Below, one piece after another: positions 48,176 to 60,013 of a stretch of 64,000 nt of DNA. The notes beneath the pieces are model-generated. The model was not told the DNA's origin. It saw nothing but the letters and a program-made list of their open reading frames with translations, and ran no database searches. The first letter of the stretch is position 1, and every line of letters starts with the position of its first letter. The position numbers and the translations under genes were made by a program. Where the stretch lies: the NCBI GenBank assembly GCA_000231825.2, contig JH720337.1:417122-481121 (forward strand). The letters are read 5' to 3'. Source of the stretch: Tetrahymena elliotti 4EA (Eukaryota; Ciliophora; Oligohymenophorea; Hymenostomatida; Tetrahymenidae).

Positions 48176-49049
48176 TTTTCTCAAAAGTAAATGATCCTAT
48201 TATTATCAATTTATGTCGTAGATTCTTTCTTGCTTTCTTTCAGTCTTTCAGTTATGTATCTTGGTTTAAAGTATTTAAGGCTAATTAATGTTAGTAGAAT
48301 TTAGCTTGTAATAATCCTAGTCCGGAAGACTTAATGCTTATGCTTTATGTATATAAGTATCTACTTAAGATTATATATTTTTCTATTTATGTATGCTTAT
48401 TGTGATAGAAACTATTAATATGTTCAAAGAATTAATTGATTTATATTGTTTAAAGTTTGCTTTTTTGTTTGTTTTATATATAGATAATTGATTGAATGAT
48501 TGCTTTAAGTGATGAAAAGTGTCTTTCTTGATTAATTTAGAATTATTTGATTTTGATTAATTTATATATTTCCTTTTATTTGTATTTATATAAATACATT
48601 CCTTCTCAAAATCATTCCCCCCCTTTAATTAAATCTTTCTTTTTTTTTGCTTTTTGCTCTTATTTCTATCTTTTAATTAAGTTTATGGGTTTACAAAAAT
48701 CAATTATTAACAACCAATACAGACAACAAAATATTACTTATCTAATGTTTATTATGCACCTCTATAATCAACATTTTCTTCGCAAACTCTTACTATTATT
48801 AGTTTGGTAGATACTCTAATAAAAATGTCAGAAAAATTTAAAAATTGTAAAAAAGTAAAATATAAAATAAAATAATTTTATCTTCAATGAAAATGTGTTT
48901 TGAAGTTAAGAATAAAATTATTTTTTGAAACAAAAAATAATCACTTAAAATGTTAAATTATTTCTAACTTAAATTAAATGTAAAAAATTATTAATTTATT
49001 GAAGAATAAATATTCGACATATAGAATCATAAAAAAGATATTTTTATTT
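48176..49049. other. Intergenic stretch upstream of TBP
   Basis: No exon is supported; the open frame at 48547-48810 is Phe/Leu/Tyr-rich low complexity. It should carry the TBP promoter. Confidence 0.5.
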
Positions 49050-49823
49050 TCAAATCTTTTAATTATCAGGATTGTCAGCTTATTTGCTGGGTGAAGCAGC
49101 AACAAACTCAGGAATATCCTTTAAGTTTTTGAAAACTTCAGCAATATTAGGGAAAGGAGTTAAGTCAAATTAGAATCTATCCACAACTCCTTGAACTTAG
49201 GGTACTAAGAAAATATCAGCAAGTGTGATTTCATCACCAAAGCAATATTTTCCATGAGATTTCTTTAATAATTCTTCAATGGCTTTTTAATAAATTAAAT
49301 GTTTTATATTTATTCAAATATCAATTTTAAAATCTACCTGTTAAACCCTTAGCTACCCAGAATTTAAGCCATTAGATCTTATCTTAATTATATTCCTTCT
49401 CAATCTTATTAAGTACCCTCAAATTTTAAAGTGGATGAATAGCTGTGTTAATAACTTAGCAAAATCCTCTGACTTGTGCTCTTTTAATAGCTTCTTAAGG
49501 AAGCAAAGGGTGATCAGGAAAAACTTCTTCCAAGAATTCTAAGATTGCAGCACTTTCAATAATAACTTCATCTCCATATTTCAGAGCAGGAACTCCCTTT
49601 AATAATTTAATTTGCCAATTTACTTTCAGTGATAGCTTGAAATAAAAATTACCTAATTAGGATTTATTTTTGTAAATTCTTCAGAAGTTTATTCATTTTT
49701 CAATAGGTTAATTGGAATAATGGTATGCTCTATTTTCTTAAGATTAAGAGCTATTCTAACTCTCCATGAAGTTGAAGAGCGGAAGTAGCTATAAAGTGTT
49801 ATTTTGTTAGAGGTTTCAGCCAT
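49050..49823 (-). CDS. Zeta-class glutathione S-transferase / maleylacetoacetate isomerase
   Basis: Three exons (49653-49823, 49338-49596, 49050-49282 on the minus strand) join to 220 residues. The enzyme isomerises maleylacetoacetate to fumarylacetoacetate with glutathione in tyrosine breakdown, and related GSTs dechlorinate small haloacids. The N-terminal thioredoxin-like domain has [19 protein letters not shown], the zeta signature SSCSxRVRIAL with Cys replaced by Thr. [20 protein letters not shown] supplies the cis-Pro and the Glu-Ser glutathione contact. The all-helical domain contains [15 protein letters not shown] and ends with an ASPSKQADNPD stretch similar to the usual A.P..QPD. Length is typical for the family. 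Splice sites keep the frame and restore NPNQ-GVPAL across intron 1. Confidence 0.92.
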
Positions 49824-50668
49824 TTGAGAAAAGCTTAACTATTTTAATATGTTACTTAATTAAAATAAATACTTGATGATTAATTAATACTTATAAATAT
49901 CACAAATAAACTATTAGTAAATTTCTGATTTTAAGTAAAGATAGGATTAATAAAGTCAAATAATACATTACTTCAAGTAATTTAAGTAAACCAAAATCAT
50001 GAATATTATGTCACATTTTTCTTTTTTTAAGCTGAAATTTCTAATTTGATTGATATCAACTATAAGTTCCAAATTTTTCTTAATTTTTTCTATTACTTAG
50101 TTCAAACGTATCTTCTATTTGATTGATATCAAATTTTATAAATTCCAAGTTTTTCTTAACTTTTTCTATTGTATAGTTCAAACATTTCTTCTAGAATAAT
50201 ATTAGATATTAACTATTTTTATTCCACAAATATAATGTAAAATATTATTTTTATTTTACTAAACCATATTAATTAAACTCATAAAAATATTATACATGAA
50301 TATCTATTTAATTTAATGTAACATTTTATGGTGTGAGAGATTATACTATTAAAGAATAAGAGTATTTATAAAGTCATAATATGCTTCATTTATAGTTACT
50401 ATTTTGTGTGGAGAAATCAAACATACTTCAAAAAAAATTAAAATGAATAAAAATAAAAATTTAAGAATGATTTTTGAATTATTTTGATAAAATATTAATT
50501 TATTTAATAGTAAATTAGAATGTTTTTCATGAGTAAAATTAAGATTATTGTTATTTTTGAATGTTTTTTATTATGAGTTATTTGTTAATTAATGTGAAAA
50601 ATTAAATTAAATTACATCTGACTTGAAGTTTAGTATTTATACAACCAAATTAATTTTTTTATTTTATT
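49824..50668. other. Intergenic stretch between divergent genes
   Basis: It contains the tandem repeat at 50045-50193 and otherwise AT-rich sequence. The genes on either side point away from each other, so it likely holds both promoters. Confidence 0.55.
50045..50193. repeat. Tandem duplication, two ~75 bp units
   Basis: Unit 1 (50045-50117) and unit 2 (50118-50193) both begin tttgattgatatcaa and end agttcaaac.t.tcttcta. They differ at about ten positions plus a short indel. It lies in the shared upstream region of the GST gene and the small acidic gene. Confidence 0.88.
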
Positions 50669-51047
50669 ATGGAAGTATTTGTAGACTATCATTTTGAAGG
50701 CAATAGGGAAGTCTTGTTTGATTAAAAAGGCTAAACTATTTAAGATGTGATAAGCCTTTTGTAATAAACTAAAGACGTAGCTGATAAACATTTCACAGCT
50801 TTGTTAAATGAAAAAGAAGGTGATTTCATTTTTAAATAGAGCTATTTAAATTTAATAAAATGATATAAGAATTGAAATAATAAATGGAGTAAAATAAATT
50901 ATTAAATAAAATTTAGGTGACATCAAAGAAGATCCATCAAAAAAGAAAAAAACTAGCGAAAATGATTTAGATGAAAATAATTACGGAGATGGTATGGATG
51001 AAGAAAATGATAATTAGGACAATAAAATTGTAGAAGAAAAATATTGA
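50669..51047 (+). CDS. Small acidic-tailed protein; possible GON7-like KEOPS subunit
   Basis: Two exons (50669-50819 and 50917-51047) give 93 residues. The N-terminal half starts MEVFVDYHFEGNREVLFD, continues with a helix (TIQDVISLLQQTKDVADKHF) and ALLNEKEG; the C-terminal half is a highly acidic, Asn-rich disordered tail (DENNYGDGMDEENDNQDNK). This order - two short beta strands, one helix, acidic tail, ~90-100 residues - is the order in the KEOPS/EKC subunit GON7, which supports tRNA t6A synthesis. The similarity is architectural, not a clear sequence match, so the call is tentative. A small unrelated acidic protein is the alternative. Intron phases and the final TGA are consistent. Confidence 0.7.
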
Positions 51048-51936
51048 ATTTAATTAGAAATTTATCAGCAAAATATGTTATTTTAATAAAATAATTTAAG
51101 GAAATATAATAATTTCAAAGAGATAAAAGTGGATGATATGCATTAAATTTATATTTTTTTTAAATCTGTATTTTATTTCAAATTTTTAGAAGATCAGCCA
51201 GCATTTAAGCTATTACTTTTATCAAGATTGTTTACATTTGTATGTATATATATAATAATAGCTAATATTGCATTATCATTCTTATTTTTTTAGACTGTAA
51301 GATATTGTAGACAAAAATAGATTTCAAAAACATAAATTTTATAATTGTTTTTAGCATTTATTATAATTAAAAAATTGTATAAAGCTAAACTATTTCTTTT
51401 TAAGGAACCTAATAGAATTTTTTTTGAAATAAGACTATCTTAAAAATTAGTTAAATTGATTTATTTAATTGATTTTTCATTATAAGGACGAAAGATATTT
51501 AATAAATATTTAGCATATAAGTTTTGTTTTTGAAAAAATAAAAAAAGTATTTAAGGAAAGTGGAAAATAAAATTGACAGATACATATTGTTTCAATTTAT
51601 TTTTACTTTAAAATTTATTGAAATTGTAAAAAATGGCCAGTAATTTGAAGCTATTATAAACCAATCTGATTTAGTTTAGCACGACAATGAATTACATGCA
51701 AAATAAAAAAGATAATCTTCTAATAATTGGTATGAGGGAAATATGAGGTTGTAAATTGCTATTTAAAATTAATTGAACTTTAAAATCAGTAAAATCAAAA
51801 ATAAGCTTCTTTGTACATAATTTTTAATTAGAAAGAGGTTATTTCTACTAGAGAATAAAATCAGAAAAAACATTAATTTTCTTTTTCTACAAATAAATTT
51901 TACTAAATAATTTTTTTGTTTCAAAATAAAACAAAA
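51048..51936. other. AT-rich intergenic stretch
   Basis: I recognised no exon. A short ATG frame near 51630 (MASNLKLL...) is open for some distance but ends in low-complexity sequence and was not accepted. Confidence 0.5.
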
Positions 51937-54381
51937 ATGGAATCAGAAAATTTAGACAATAAGCTTAAGAATATTATATAAATACTCAAGTAAGAGTAGA
52001 GAACACAGCATCAAGTTAAAATGCTTGAAGATATGACTATGGATGTTCCTTTTTTTTAGCAATATAGGAAAGATGGAAAGGAGTTTATACATAAAAGATG
52101 TTGTGCCTTAATGGAGTATGAGTATTTTTAATCAGGCGAAGTAGTCTTTCATATTGACACAACAGGAGAAAAATTTTATATAGTCCTAAAGGGATCTGTT
52201 GGAGTTTACATAAAAATAGATGGTTCTGAGGAAATTTAACAAGAAATAAAACGGAAAGAGAAAAAGATGCAAGATGTGAAGGAAGATCATAATAAATAAG
52301 ATAAGAAAGTAGAGTTAACTTGTGTTAAGGAGTTAGGAGACGGTACATCTTTTGGTGAATTGTCCTTATTGTAAAATAAAAAGCGTCTTGCTACTATTAT
52401 ATGTCATTCTAATTGTCATATGGCCATTCTAAATAAGTAGCAATTTGTTTAAGTTCTAGGAGAGAGTGAAGAGTAAAAGATCTTAAAAGAAATGCAATTT
52501 TTTGCAGATTATCCATTCTTCTAAGGATGGAATTTCAACTTACTAAAATTACTTTATTTAAATAGTTATATCAAGTAATACATAAAGGGCTAAGTAGTCT
52601 TTTAAGAAAATTAGGATTCAAATGCTGTTTTCTTTATCAAATCAGGAGAGTTTGAGGTATAGAAGTATTTTCAATACACAAATGTCATGCAATCTGGAGA
52701 ATATAGACCACAAGTAATTTAAAAGTAAAACTTCTTGCAAACTGAGTAATAAGTGGAAGTTAAAGGTTCGAAAAAGAAGAAAAAAAATAAGGAGATTTAA
52801 GAGAAACCTCCTTCATTAATTGAAAAGGAATCTTTAGGGAAATTTGTTAAGCTTTGTATTTATTCTGATAGAGAAATGTTTGGAGAAGAAGATATTTTAA
52901 AAGACTAAAGAAGATCATTTTCAGTTAAATGTGTATCATTCACAGGGGAGTTGATCATGGTAAAATTAAAAGATTTTTATAATAGAGTTCTAAGTGACTA
53001 CAAAACTAAGCAATTAATTCTACAAAGATTAGAGAAAAAAGATGAAATGACAAATTATAAAATTAGTTAATTAGAAAAATCTATGCATGATTTTTCGGAT
53101 TTTTACTTCCCTCAAAGTAAAGTCATTGCCTCTCTGAAAGCTTAAAATATCCCTTTATTTAGATAATGTAGAGATACTTTTAAAAACTAGAATCATGATC
53201 GAACCTATAACTTTGCTGAAAGTTTCTTAACACAAAATAACTTTCTTCACTAAAAACAATAAAAAGATAGCAATCTTAGTTCATAGTAATCTAGGGTAGA
53301 AGAAAAGCAAGAAGATTCTAAAAATAATAATTCATTTACAGTTATAAGGTCAACTTAGTTCATAACAATACCAAATTCTCCTGAATTAAAATAAAAAAAC
53401 TCTAAGCAGAAATAGTAGCTAGTTTAATCTTTGTCCCTACAACAATCTCAATCTGATAGTTCTGAATAAAATAGCCAAAATATTTCAATATAATTACCAA
53501 ACTATAACTTTTCAAAATACAAAAAAATAAACTCTACTCGTAACATTTAATATCCGAATTCTAAATAACTTAAACGAAAGTTATCATGTCAACAGTAAAT
53601 GTTAAAGTCCAAAACATTTATATCTCCAAAGTAGCCGAGTGAAAGAGAATAACCCTGCCTTCCAGATACTTGCCAATCTAAAACGGTCATTCTCTCTTAA
53701 AAACAAATGAATTACTAAGATTTAGAAACTATCAGGGAGCCATCAATTACTTGTATAACTTAAATAAATAATCAAAATAAGATGACTGATTCAATTAATC
53801 TTTAAATTAAAAAGCAGATATCTTTCGAAATTTAAAATTCACCGCAGTAATCACCTACTACTGTAAATAATAATTTGAAATTTTTAGAAGGCTAAGCAAA
53901 CGATTCAATTTACGAAAGTAAGACAAATTACTCAGAAAGTATGAATTCTTCTCAGAATAATAAATCATAAAATAATAATAATGGGTTGCTTGATATCCCA
54001 ATGAGTTTATCTTACAAAAATAATAAATTATTTGATGAATAAAATTGTAAAGAAATTTAATAACTTTCTTTAATTATACCGAATGATGCAAAAAATAATG
54101 AAACCTCAAGTGAGGCCAAAAAAAATAAAAAATACTTTGATTAATAACTTGAATGTAACACTTGTAATTCAAAATAAATGTTATAAAAAAGTATAAATTC
54201 TCCAAATGGCTAAAATTCCTTTTAATTTAATACCTACGAATCAGATCTTAATAAGCAAAAGTAAATCACTTATTCTTTTGATTTTTTCATTCCCAAAATA
54301 TAAAGTAGCATTCATCTATTAAAAGAATTTTTTTCATTTTTGATAAAATTTCAAACCTAATTTTCTCATATTTATTTTTGA
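51937..54381 (+). CDS. Protein with two cyclic-nucleotide-binding domains and a long disordered tail
   Basis: Single exon, 814 residues. A first CNB domain spans about residues 55-165 and a second about 185-345. The first has the phosphate-binding-cassette-like FGELSLLQNKKRLATI (Glu141, Arg150), keeping the ribose-contact Glu and the phosphate-contact Arg. It has an insertion of charged residues (about 98-128) between strands. The second has MFGEEDILKDQRRSFSV (Glu317, Arg326) and also a Lys-rich insertion (about 260-275). Residues ~400-814 are Gln/Asn/Ser-rich with no domain. No kinase domain is attached, so this is a stand-alone cAMP/cGMP receptor-like protein rather than a PKA catalytic fusion. 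The first ATG is used. The last ~40 residues (after 54262) are Phe-rich and could be intron read-through. Confidence 0.85.
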
Positions 54382-54834
54382 TACCAGCAAGATTCAAAAT
54401 AATTAGGTTGTGAAGATAAAAATTTTAAGCATTTTTTTAAAATCCCTCTCTACAAAAAAAAAAAACTTTTCATAAATTTTTAATCACAAAAAGAATATTT
54501 TAAAAGCTAAATATTTTAAACTGTGATTTCTTTAATTTTTTTATCTTCACAAAATCAATATGAAACGAAAGTAATTTAATTAAGAATTTTCAATTTTAAA
54601 TATATATAGACATGCAAAATTATTGTTTAAAATATTAAATTTAACAAAATTGAAACTAAAATTTAAATTAATTTTATTATTAGCTAATAGAAATAGAATC
54701 AAGGTAAATAAAATGATATTAATTAAATGACAGATAGTTTTTACAAAACTTTAAGAATAAATTACTTTAATAAATTTAAAAGTCAAAATATTTAAAATTT
54801 AAAGAAACACATATAAAGTAGTTTGATAAATAAA
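54382..54834. other. AT-rich intergenic stretch
   Basis: No gene or repeat was seen in it. Confidence 0.5.
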
Positions 54835-56025
54835 ATGCCTGACTCTTTTACTCCTTTGGATAAAGGAGACTTAAGCTTGTATCAAAAAAAGGAAAAGGGT
54901 GATTTTGAACTATAAAAAGATCAATTTTTAAAATGGTTTAACTAGGAAATGTTTAAAGATAGGTAGTTCTAAAGAATTTAAACTAAGGCTCAGAAAAAAC
55001 TAAAAGAATAGAATAAGCTACAGTCAATATAGTCTTAAGAAATTACAGACTAGATTAATTTTTCAAAAAACTAAGAATCTATTAATAGTAGTAGAATACA
55101 TAGTAGAGAAACTACTAATGTAGCAAATAGCATTAGATGTAAAAATAGAAATGTATTCAACATTTAAATTTAAACATAATTTTCAGATGAGAGTTTTAAA
55201 TGTAATTAAGATTAAAACAGTGCAAGAAAGAGCAGCCTACAAAAAATAAAATCTGAACCTAGTGAAGTTTATATCAAAGCATATAAATCTACTGTTACAA
55301 GCAGAGAATCTTCTTAGGAAATAACGTCTCCTTCTAGTGCTTTCAGACAAATAACTTTAAAAAAAGAATAAGAGATCAATCCTTTCAAATCTAATTCGAT
55401 TTAGAGTGTTTATTAAAAGCATTTGATAAAACAAGATTTTAAAGCTAAAAATAAAAATAACTTTGATGGTTATCAGACAGACAGAGTTATGTAAGTTTTA
55501 AAAAGTAACAGCTTAAAGAATAATTTTGAAAAAACTGATTATGATTTTTTCTTGAACAAGGAATAATAATAACCAAATCCTGAAAATAAAAAAATTATAA
55601 AGCCTAGGCTAGAAATACTAAAAAAATTGTAAAAACCATCTTCTTAAAGTAGTCTACGTTAAATTTATTAGTAAAATAACTCCTTACTGCAAATTGATAC
55701 TTCTATGAATTCAAAGCTGTAAAAAGAAAGCCCTAAAACTTAAGAAAGCTATTCGTAAAAGCTAAATAGTATGCTTACTTTTTAAAAGTCTCCACTTTCC
55801 TTAAAAGCCTTGAAAAGTTTATCAACATAAAATAAAAAAAGTAAAATATTCAATACCAATTATTTCCCTCAAAGTAGTACTCATAACACAAGCAGTTCAT
55901 CTTTACAGTAAGAATATAATTCATTTAACTTTTTTAAAAAGAGTTATGAAAGAAAAGTTTTAAGTAAATTTGAAAAAGAAATATTTGATCCTTATAAAAT
56001 TACTAAAAATAAAAATGCAGTCTGA
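54835..56025 (+). CDS. Hypothetical Gln/Ser/Lys-rich protein
   Basis: Single exon, 396 residues, starting MPDSFTPLDKGDLSLYQKKE. It is rich in K, S, Q and N, with a probable coiled-coil segment at about residues 35-75 (QKKLKEQNKLQSIQSQEITD) and otherwise predicted disorder. A few hydrophobic-aromatic patches (TDYDFFLNKEQ; SFNFFKKSYERKVLSKFEKE near the C-terminus) could be short binding motifs. No domain, TM segment or signal peptide is seen. It follows the CNB gene on the same strand by about 450 bp. The long varied reading frame, with many Gln codons as TAA/TAG and a clean TGA, supports it as a real gene. Confidence 0.8.
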
Positions 56026-56808
56026 TAGCAGCTATCTTTTAAAATAAAACAAAAAACATATTATTAGATTTAAATATAAAAATAATCAAAAAAGTAAAAG
56101 CAAGAAATTTATTTTAATAACTAACCAATATTAAATTTTATGCAATAAATCAATAAAATCTTGAATAAAACAAACAATATTTATTAGTAAGCAAACATGT
56201 TTTTAAATTTATAATCAATTATTTTAATTATTAAATCTTATTTCTTGTTTTTAAATTGATATTTTAAAACTAAATTTATTTTCATTTTTATCTTATTTTG
56301 CACCAAAAATATTTTCTAAATTAATTTAATGCATACAACAAACAACATTAATCTTAAATTAAAAAAACAATAAAAATTTAGAATTTTATTTAGTGAATAG
56401 TTGTCAAAGAATCTTTTAAATAAAATGAGAATTTTAATTATTAGATTTCTAATTCTATTTCTTATTTCAAGCCATTTTTTATGACTTGTAATCTACATCA
56501 TATTTTGCATTTACCTAGAAATTTAATTTTTAAAGTTGCTGAAAAGTTAATTTATCAAATATTTTACATTGTTTATAACTTAAGAGAAAACCAATTTTGA
56601 AATGATTAACATTCTTTTTAAAATAAAAATTAATAATTTTTTGCAAATAATTTAAATAATATTTTCAATAGATTTCTTCTATTAATTTTAATTCAATTAA
56701 AATTTAAACGCAAACTAAATGAAACAAAAATGTTTTTAAATTAGTAAAAGATAATAGACAGCTTTGATTTAGTTAATTTTTAAGACAAAAAAATTATTAA
56801 AAAATACA
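56026..56808. other. Intergenic stretch between convergent genes
   Basis: AT-rich; nothing recognised. The flanking genes converge here, so it should contain both 3' ends. Confidence 0.5.
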
Positions 56809-58322
56809 TCAAAATAAATTTTCAGTATTTTTAACTATTTCAGATACATGATCTGCAATAGGCATAGAGCATGTCCATCCTGGAGATACGACATTAAGCA
56901 GATGCATACTTAAATTATCTTTTTCAATTATAAAATCATTAATCAGTTCTCTTGTTTTTAGATCAACAAGTTGAGCTCTAATTCCTGGCTTTCCAGGTTC
57001 AAATTCAGAGCTAACATTTTTAGGATATGATAACCAATTCAAAGGTTTTTAATCATATAAAGTGAATAGTTTTTATGACTATTTAATGACATAAGGCTTG
57101 TAATATTTTTTGGATTCTTCATATAGATGCTTAAGATAAAATGAATATTTAGGACTAAATAAATTCATCATATATTAATAAGAGAGACTTTAGAATTCAT
57201 TAATTTCCTTTTTACCCCATTAAAAAATTGACTTGTCACCATATTCCTCTCTATATAAAGCAGGAATAGCATTTGGACCAAATTTGATTTAATCATGAAC
57301 TGTGCATGTTAAATGAACACCTAAGAAGTAGTTTCCCTTTTTAGGTGGTATAGGATAAATCAATGAATTAACAGTATGATTTGGATATTTTTTCTTATCA
57401 ACTAAATAATTTCCTTTAAATGGCATGATTGTATAGTTTTTACAATAATTAAACTATTTGGCTATAATATCTGCATAAAGACCAGCTGAATTAATAACAT
57501 ATCTAGATTCAAATATTTCTTCTTAGTTTAATTTGTGATTTTTAAGTACAAACTTATTTGAAGACTTAGTCTATTTTTGAAGTCTCATAAACTCATATTA
57601 ACTTAAAATTTCTACATTTTTTTAGCCTTTTAATTCATTTTCAATACAATTTATAACTGCCTTATTATCACTAACTTTAGTTGTTGGTGTAAATAAAAAA
57701 TTATAGTTAGGATTATGCATTTTTAAATTCTTTTCAATTTTTATTGCTTCGCTATATGTCAGCCATTAATATTCAATTTCATTCTTTTCAGCCTATTAAC
57801 GTAATTCTTTCAAACGTTCATATTCTTCATCTGTAGTAGCAATAACAAATTTACCTGTATGTCTAATATAATTTATAAAATGTTATTATTTATATCCCAA
57901 ATCTTTTGAATCCAAATTAAAAGAAATTTGATTAACTTTTATAAACAAATTTATAGTAAAAAAGATACTCCAACCAATCATCAAATCAATAAGATTTTCC
58001 AATAGATATTTATGAAGTGAATAAGATAGTTGGTCGAATCTTTAATTATAGTAGAATTTTTTTACCTTAATGGAAGCTTATTATCTATACAGTATTGGGT
58101 AAGCATAGTGTTACCTTATTTACAGAATTTAGCCTTTAATGAATCAGTGCTATAATATAATCCTGAGTGAATAACAGAAGAGTTTCTAGTGGAAGTATGC
58201 TCTCCAAGAGTTTTTTCTTTTTCTATTAAAGCAATTTTTAGTTAAGGGAATTTAGCAGATAAAGATCTAGCAATAGTAGCTCCTATAATACCTCCTCCAA
58301 TAATAGTTATATCTTTTTACAT
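56809..58322 (-). CDS. L-2-hydroxyglutarate dehydrogenase (FAD-dependent)
   Basis: Two exons (58066-58322 and 56809-57862 on the minus strand) separated by an unusually long 203-base intron join to 436 residues. The enzyme oxidises L-2-hydroxyglutarate to 2-oxoglutarate, usually in mitochondria, as metabolite repair. The N-terminus carries the FAD-binding dinucleotide fold ITIIGGGIIGATIA and a following IEKE. The family signature GEHTSTRNSSVIHSGLYYSTDSLK... is split here only for length; its key residues are TSxRNSxVIHxGxYY and SLKA. Further landmarks are GKFVIAT, INSAGLYAD, PFKGNYL, LGVHLT and the C-terminal VSPGWTCSMPIADHV. Length is close to the family norm. An N-terminal mitochondrial presequence is not obvious; the ATG lies only a few residues before the FAD strand. 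Confidence 0.93.
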
Positions 58323-58807
58323 TTATATTGATATCTATAATGTAAGTTTAAAAATGGAGTGTTTAGTAGTTTCTTTGCTAAAATTTATTTATTGATTATT
58401 TTGTTTTAATGTTTATTAGTAAATAAAAATATGCTGGCTCAAATCTCTAAATTAAAAATTTGCATAAACACAATAATAGATAAAGATCATTTTTGAATAA
58501 AGAGTAAAGGAGTTTAATTCATTTTGATTATTCAAGAGATTGAGTGAAGTAGAAAAAAAGAAAAATATATAGTTAATTAATAATTGAGTTTGAATATAAT
58601 AATCGAATATCAATTTGCGTTTATACTTTAAAGATATAAAAAGATAATAAAGTATAAAGAAAACTAGTTATTTATTTCTCGAGTTTAGCTAAGTGTTTTA
58701 GAATCATTTCTTAAAAGAGGTTAATCTAAAATTTAAATAAAATTATTTCAAAGATATTAGCTATCAAAATAAGTTAATTTGCTGATTTAAAAAATATTTT
58801 TCATTGA
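58323..58807. other. Spacer between divergent genes
   Basis: AT-rich; no specific feature. It likely contains the promoters of both flanking genes. Confidence 0.5.
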
Positions 58808-59860
58808 ATGGAAAAAGAGTATTGCACTTTTTGTGTACTTTAGAACAAAGCTGAATTAGTACTAAACTAGAGGTTCTATGAAAAAAATTAATAAAAACAA
58901 AATCTAAAATTAAGCTTTAAAGAATAGCATTTGCAACCATCTATCGTGAATCGTCTCTTAGAAACAATCAGAATGAAAAATAATACATTAACTAAGATGG
59001 ATATTGATTTTTCTAACAGCAAATTTTATCGTACTTTTCCATCTAGATTGCTATACACAGTGTCATAATTATTTTAATTATAAGAATTAAAGCTCAATTT
59101 CCAACAATCACCAGCATATTCTCTTTGCTCTATTAAAAAAATAATTTAGATTTCCTTTTCGCTTAAAAATTTGCATATAAACCTGCAAGAAACCTAGATG
59201 TCAATATTAGACTATTATTCAATATGTGAAACACTTTAAAGACTCCATAATATAGAAGTATTTTTAATTATTAATATTATTAAAATTTACACACTCAATT
59301 TACACTCTCTATCTGACATCATAAAATAATAAAATCAGATTATAATAATAAAATGTTTTTATCAAATCTTCAAAAAAGAGGAAGGATAAAATGTTTTAGA
59401 TATTCAAATTCATTTAGAATTATTTAAAATATTTAAAAAATAATTAATACACCACTAACCCATTTAAATTAATTTAGAGAAAATTAAATTTAACAAAAAG
59501 TGCAAGTGTTAAAATTTATTAGTCTGGAAATTAAATAGATTAGAAGTAGTTAGTTCTACTTTTCATTCAAAAATTATGTTAATTTTTGCTTCTACATTTG
59601 GAAAAAAAGCACTTTTGGCAATAATATTTAAACTTACAAACAAATAAGCAAACGAATAATAAAAAGAAGTAGAAAAATTTTTATTTTAAAAAAACTAAAG
59701 TAAATGTCATCAGTTCAAATTATTTTAGTAGATCTCTTTATAGAAAACATATTTTAATTAAAAATCCTTCTATTCTAAAAGGCAAAGAAATTTTTTCCAA
59801 TAATAAACCAAAAAATAAAAAGAACAAATAAATTATTCAAGCTTAATCAAAAAAACTTGA
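58808..59860 (+). CDS. Diverged LRR-type protein
   Basis: A single open frame of 350 residues. The start MEKEYCTFCVLQNKAELVLNQ and the following stretch to about residue 170 have balanced composition with LRR-like lines: LLETIRMKNNTLTKMDIDFS and LFQLQELKLNFQQ, then ISFSLKNLHINLQETQMSIL. The latter half is K/Q/F-rich and less convincing, so the real gene may end or be spliced earlier. It resembles the LRR families at 35-43 kb in style but repeats are few. Function unknown. Confidence 0.55.
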
Positions 59861-60013
59861 GAAGTAAAAAATTAGACTGCTATTAACTTAGACAAAATTT
59901 TGAAAATATTTTGTTTTTACAATAATTTTACTCTTAAAAAAAATAGAAAATTAATAATTTTATCTAAAATAATTGAACTTGTTTCCATTTTTTTAACTAT
60001 TTAAAAATTTTAA

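Noticed and set aside
48547..48810. 87-aa plus-strand frame
   Set aside because: Phe/Leu/Tyr/Ile low-complexity composition in a T-rich spacer; no supporting motif.
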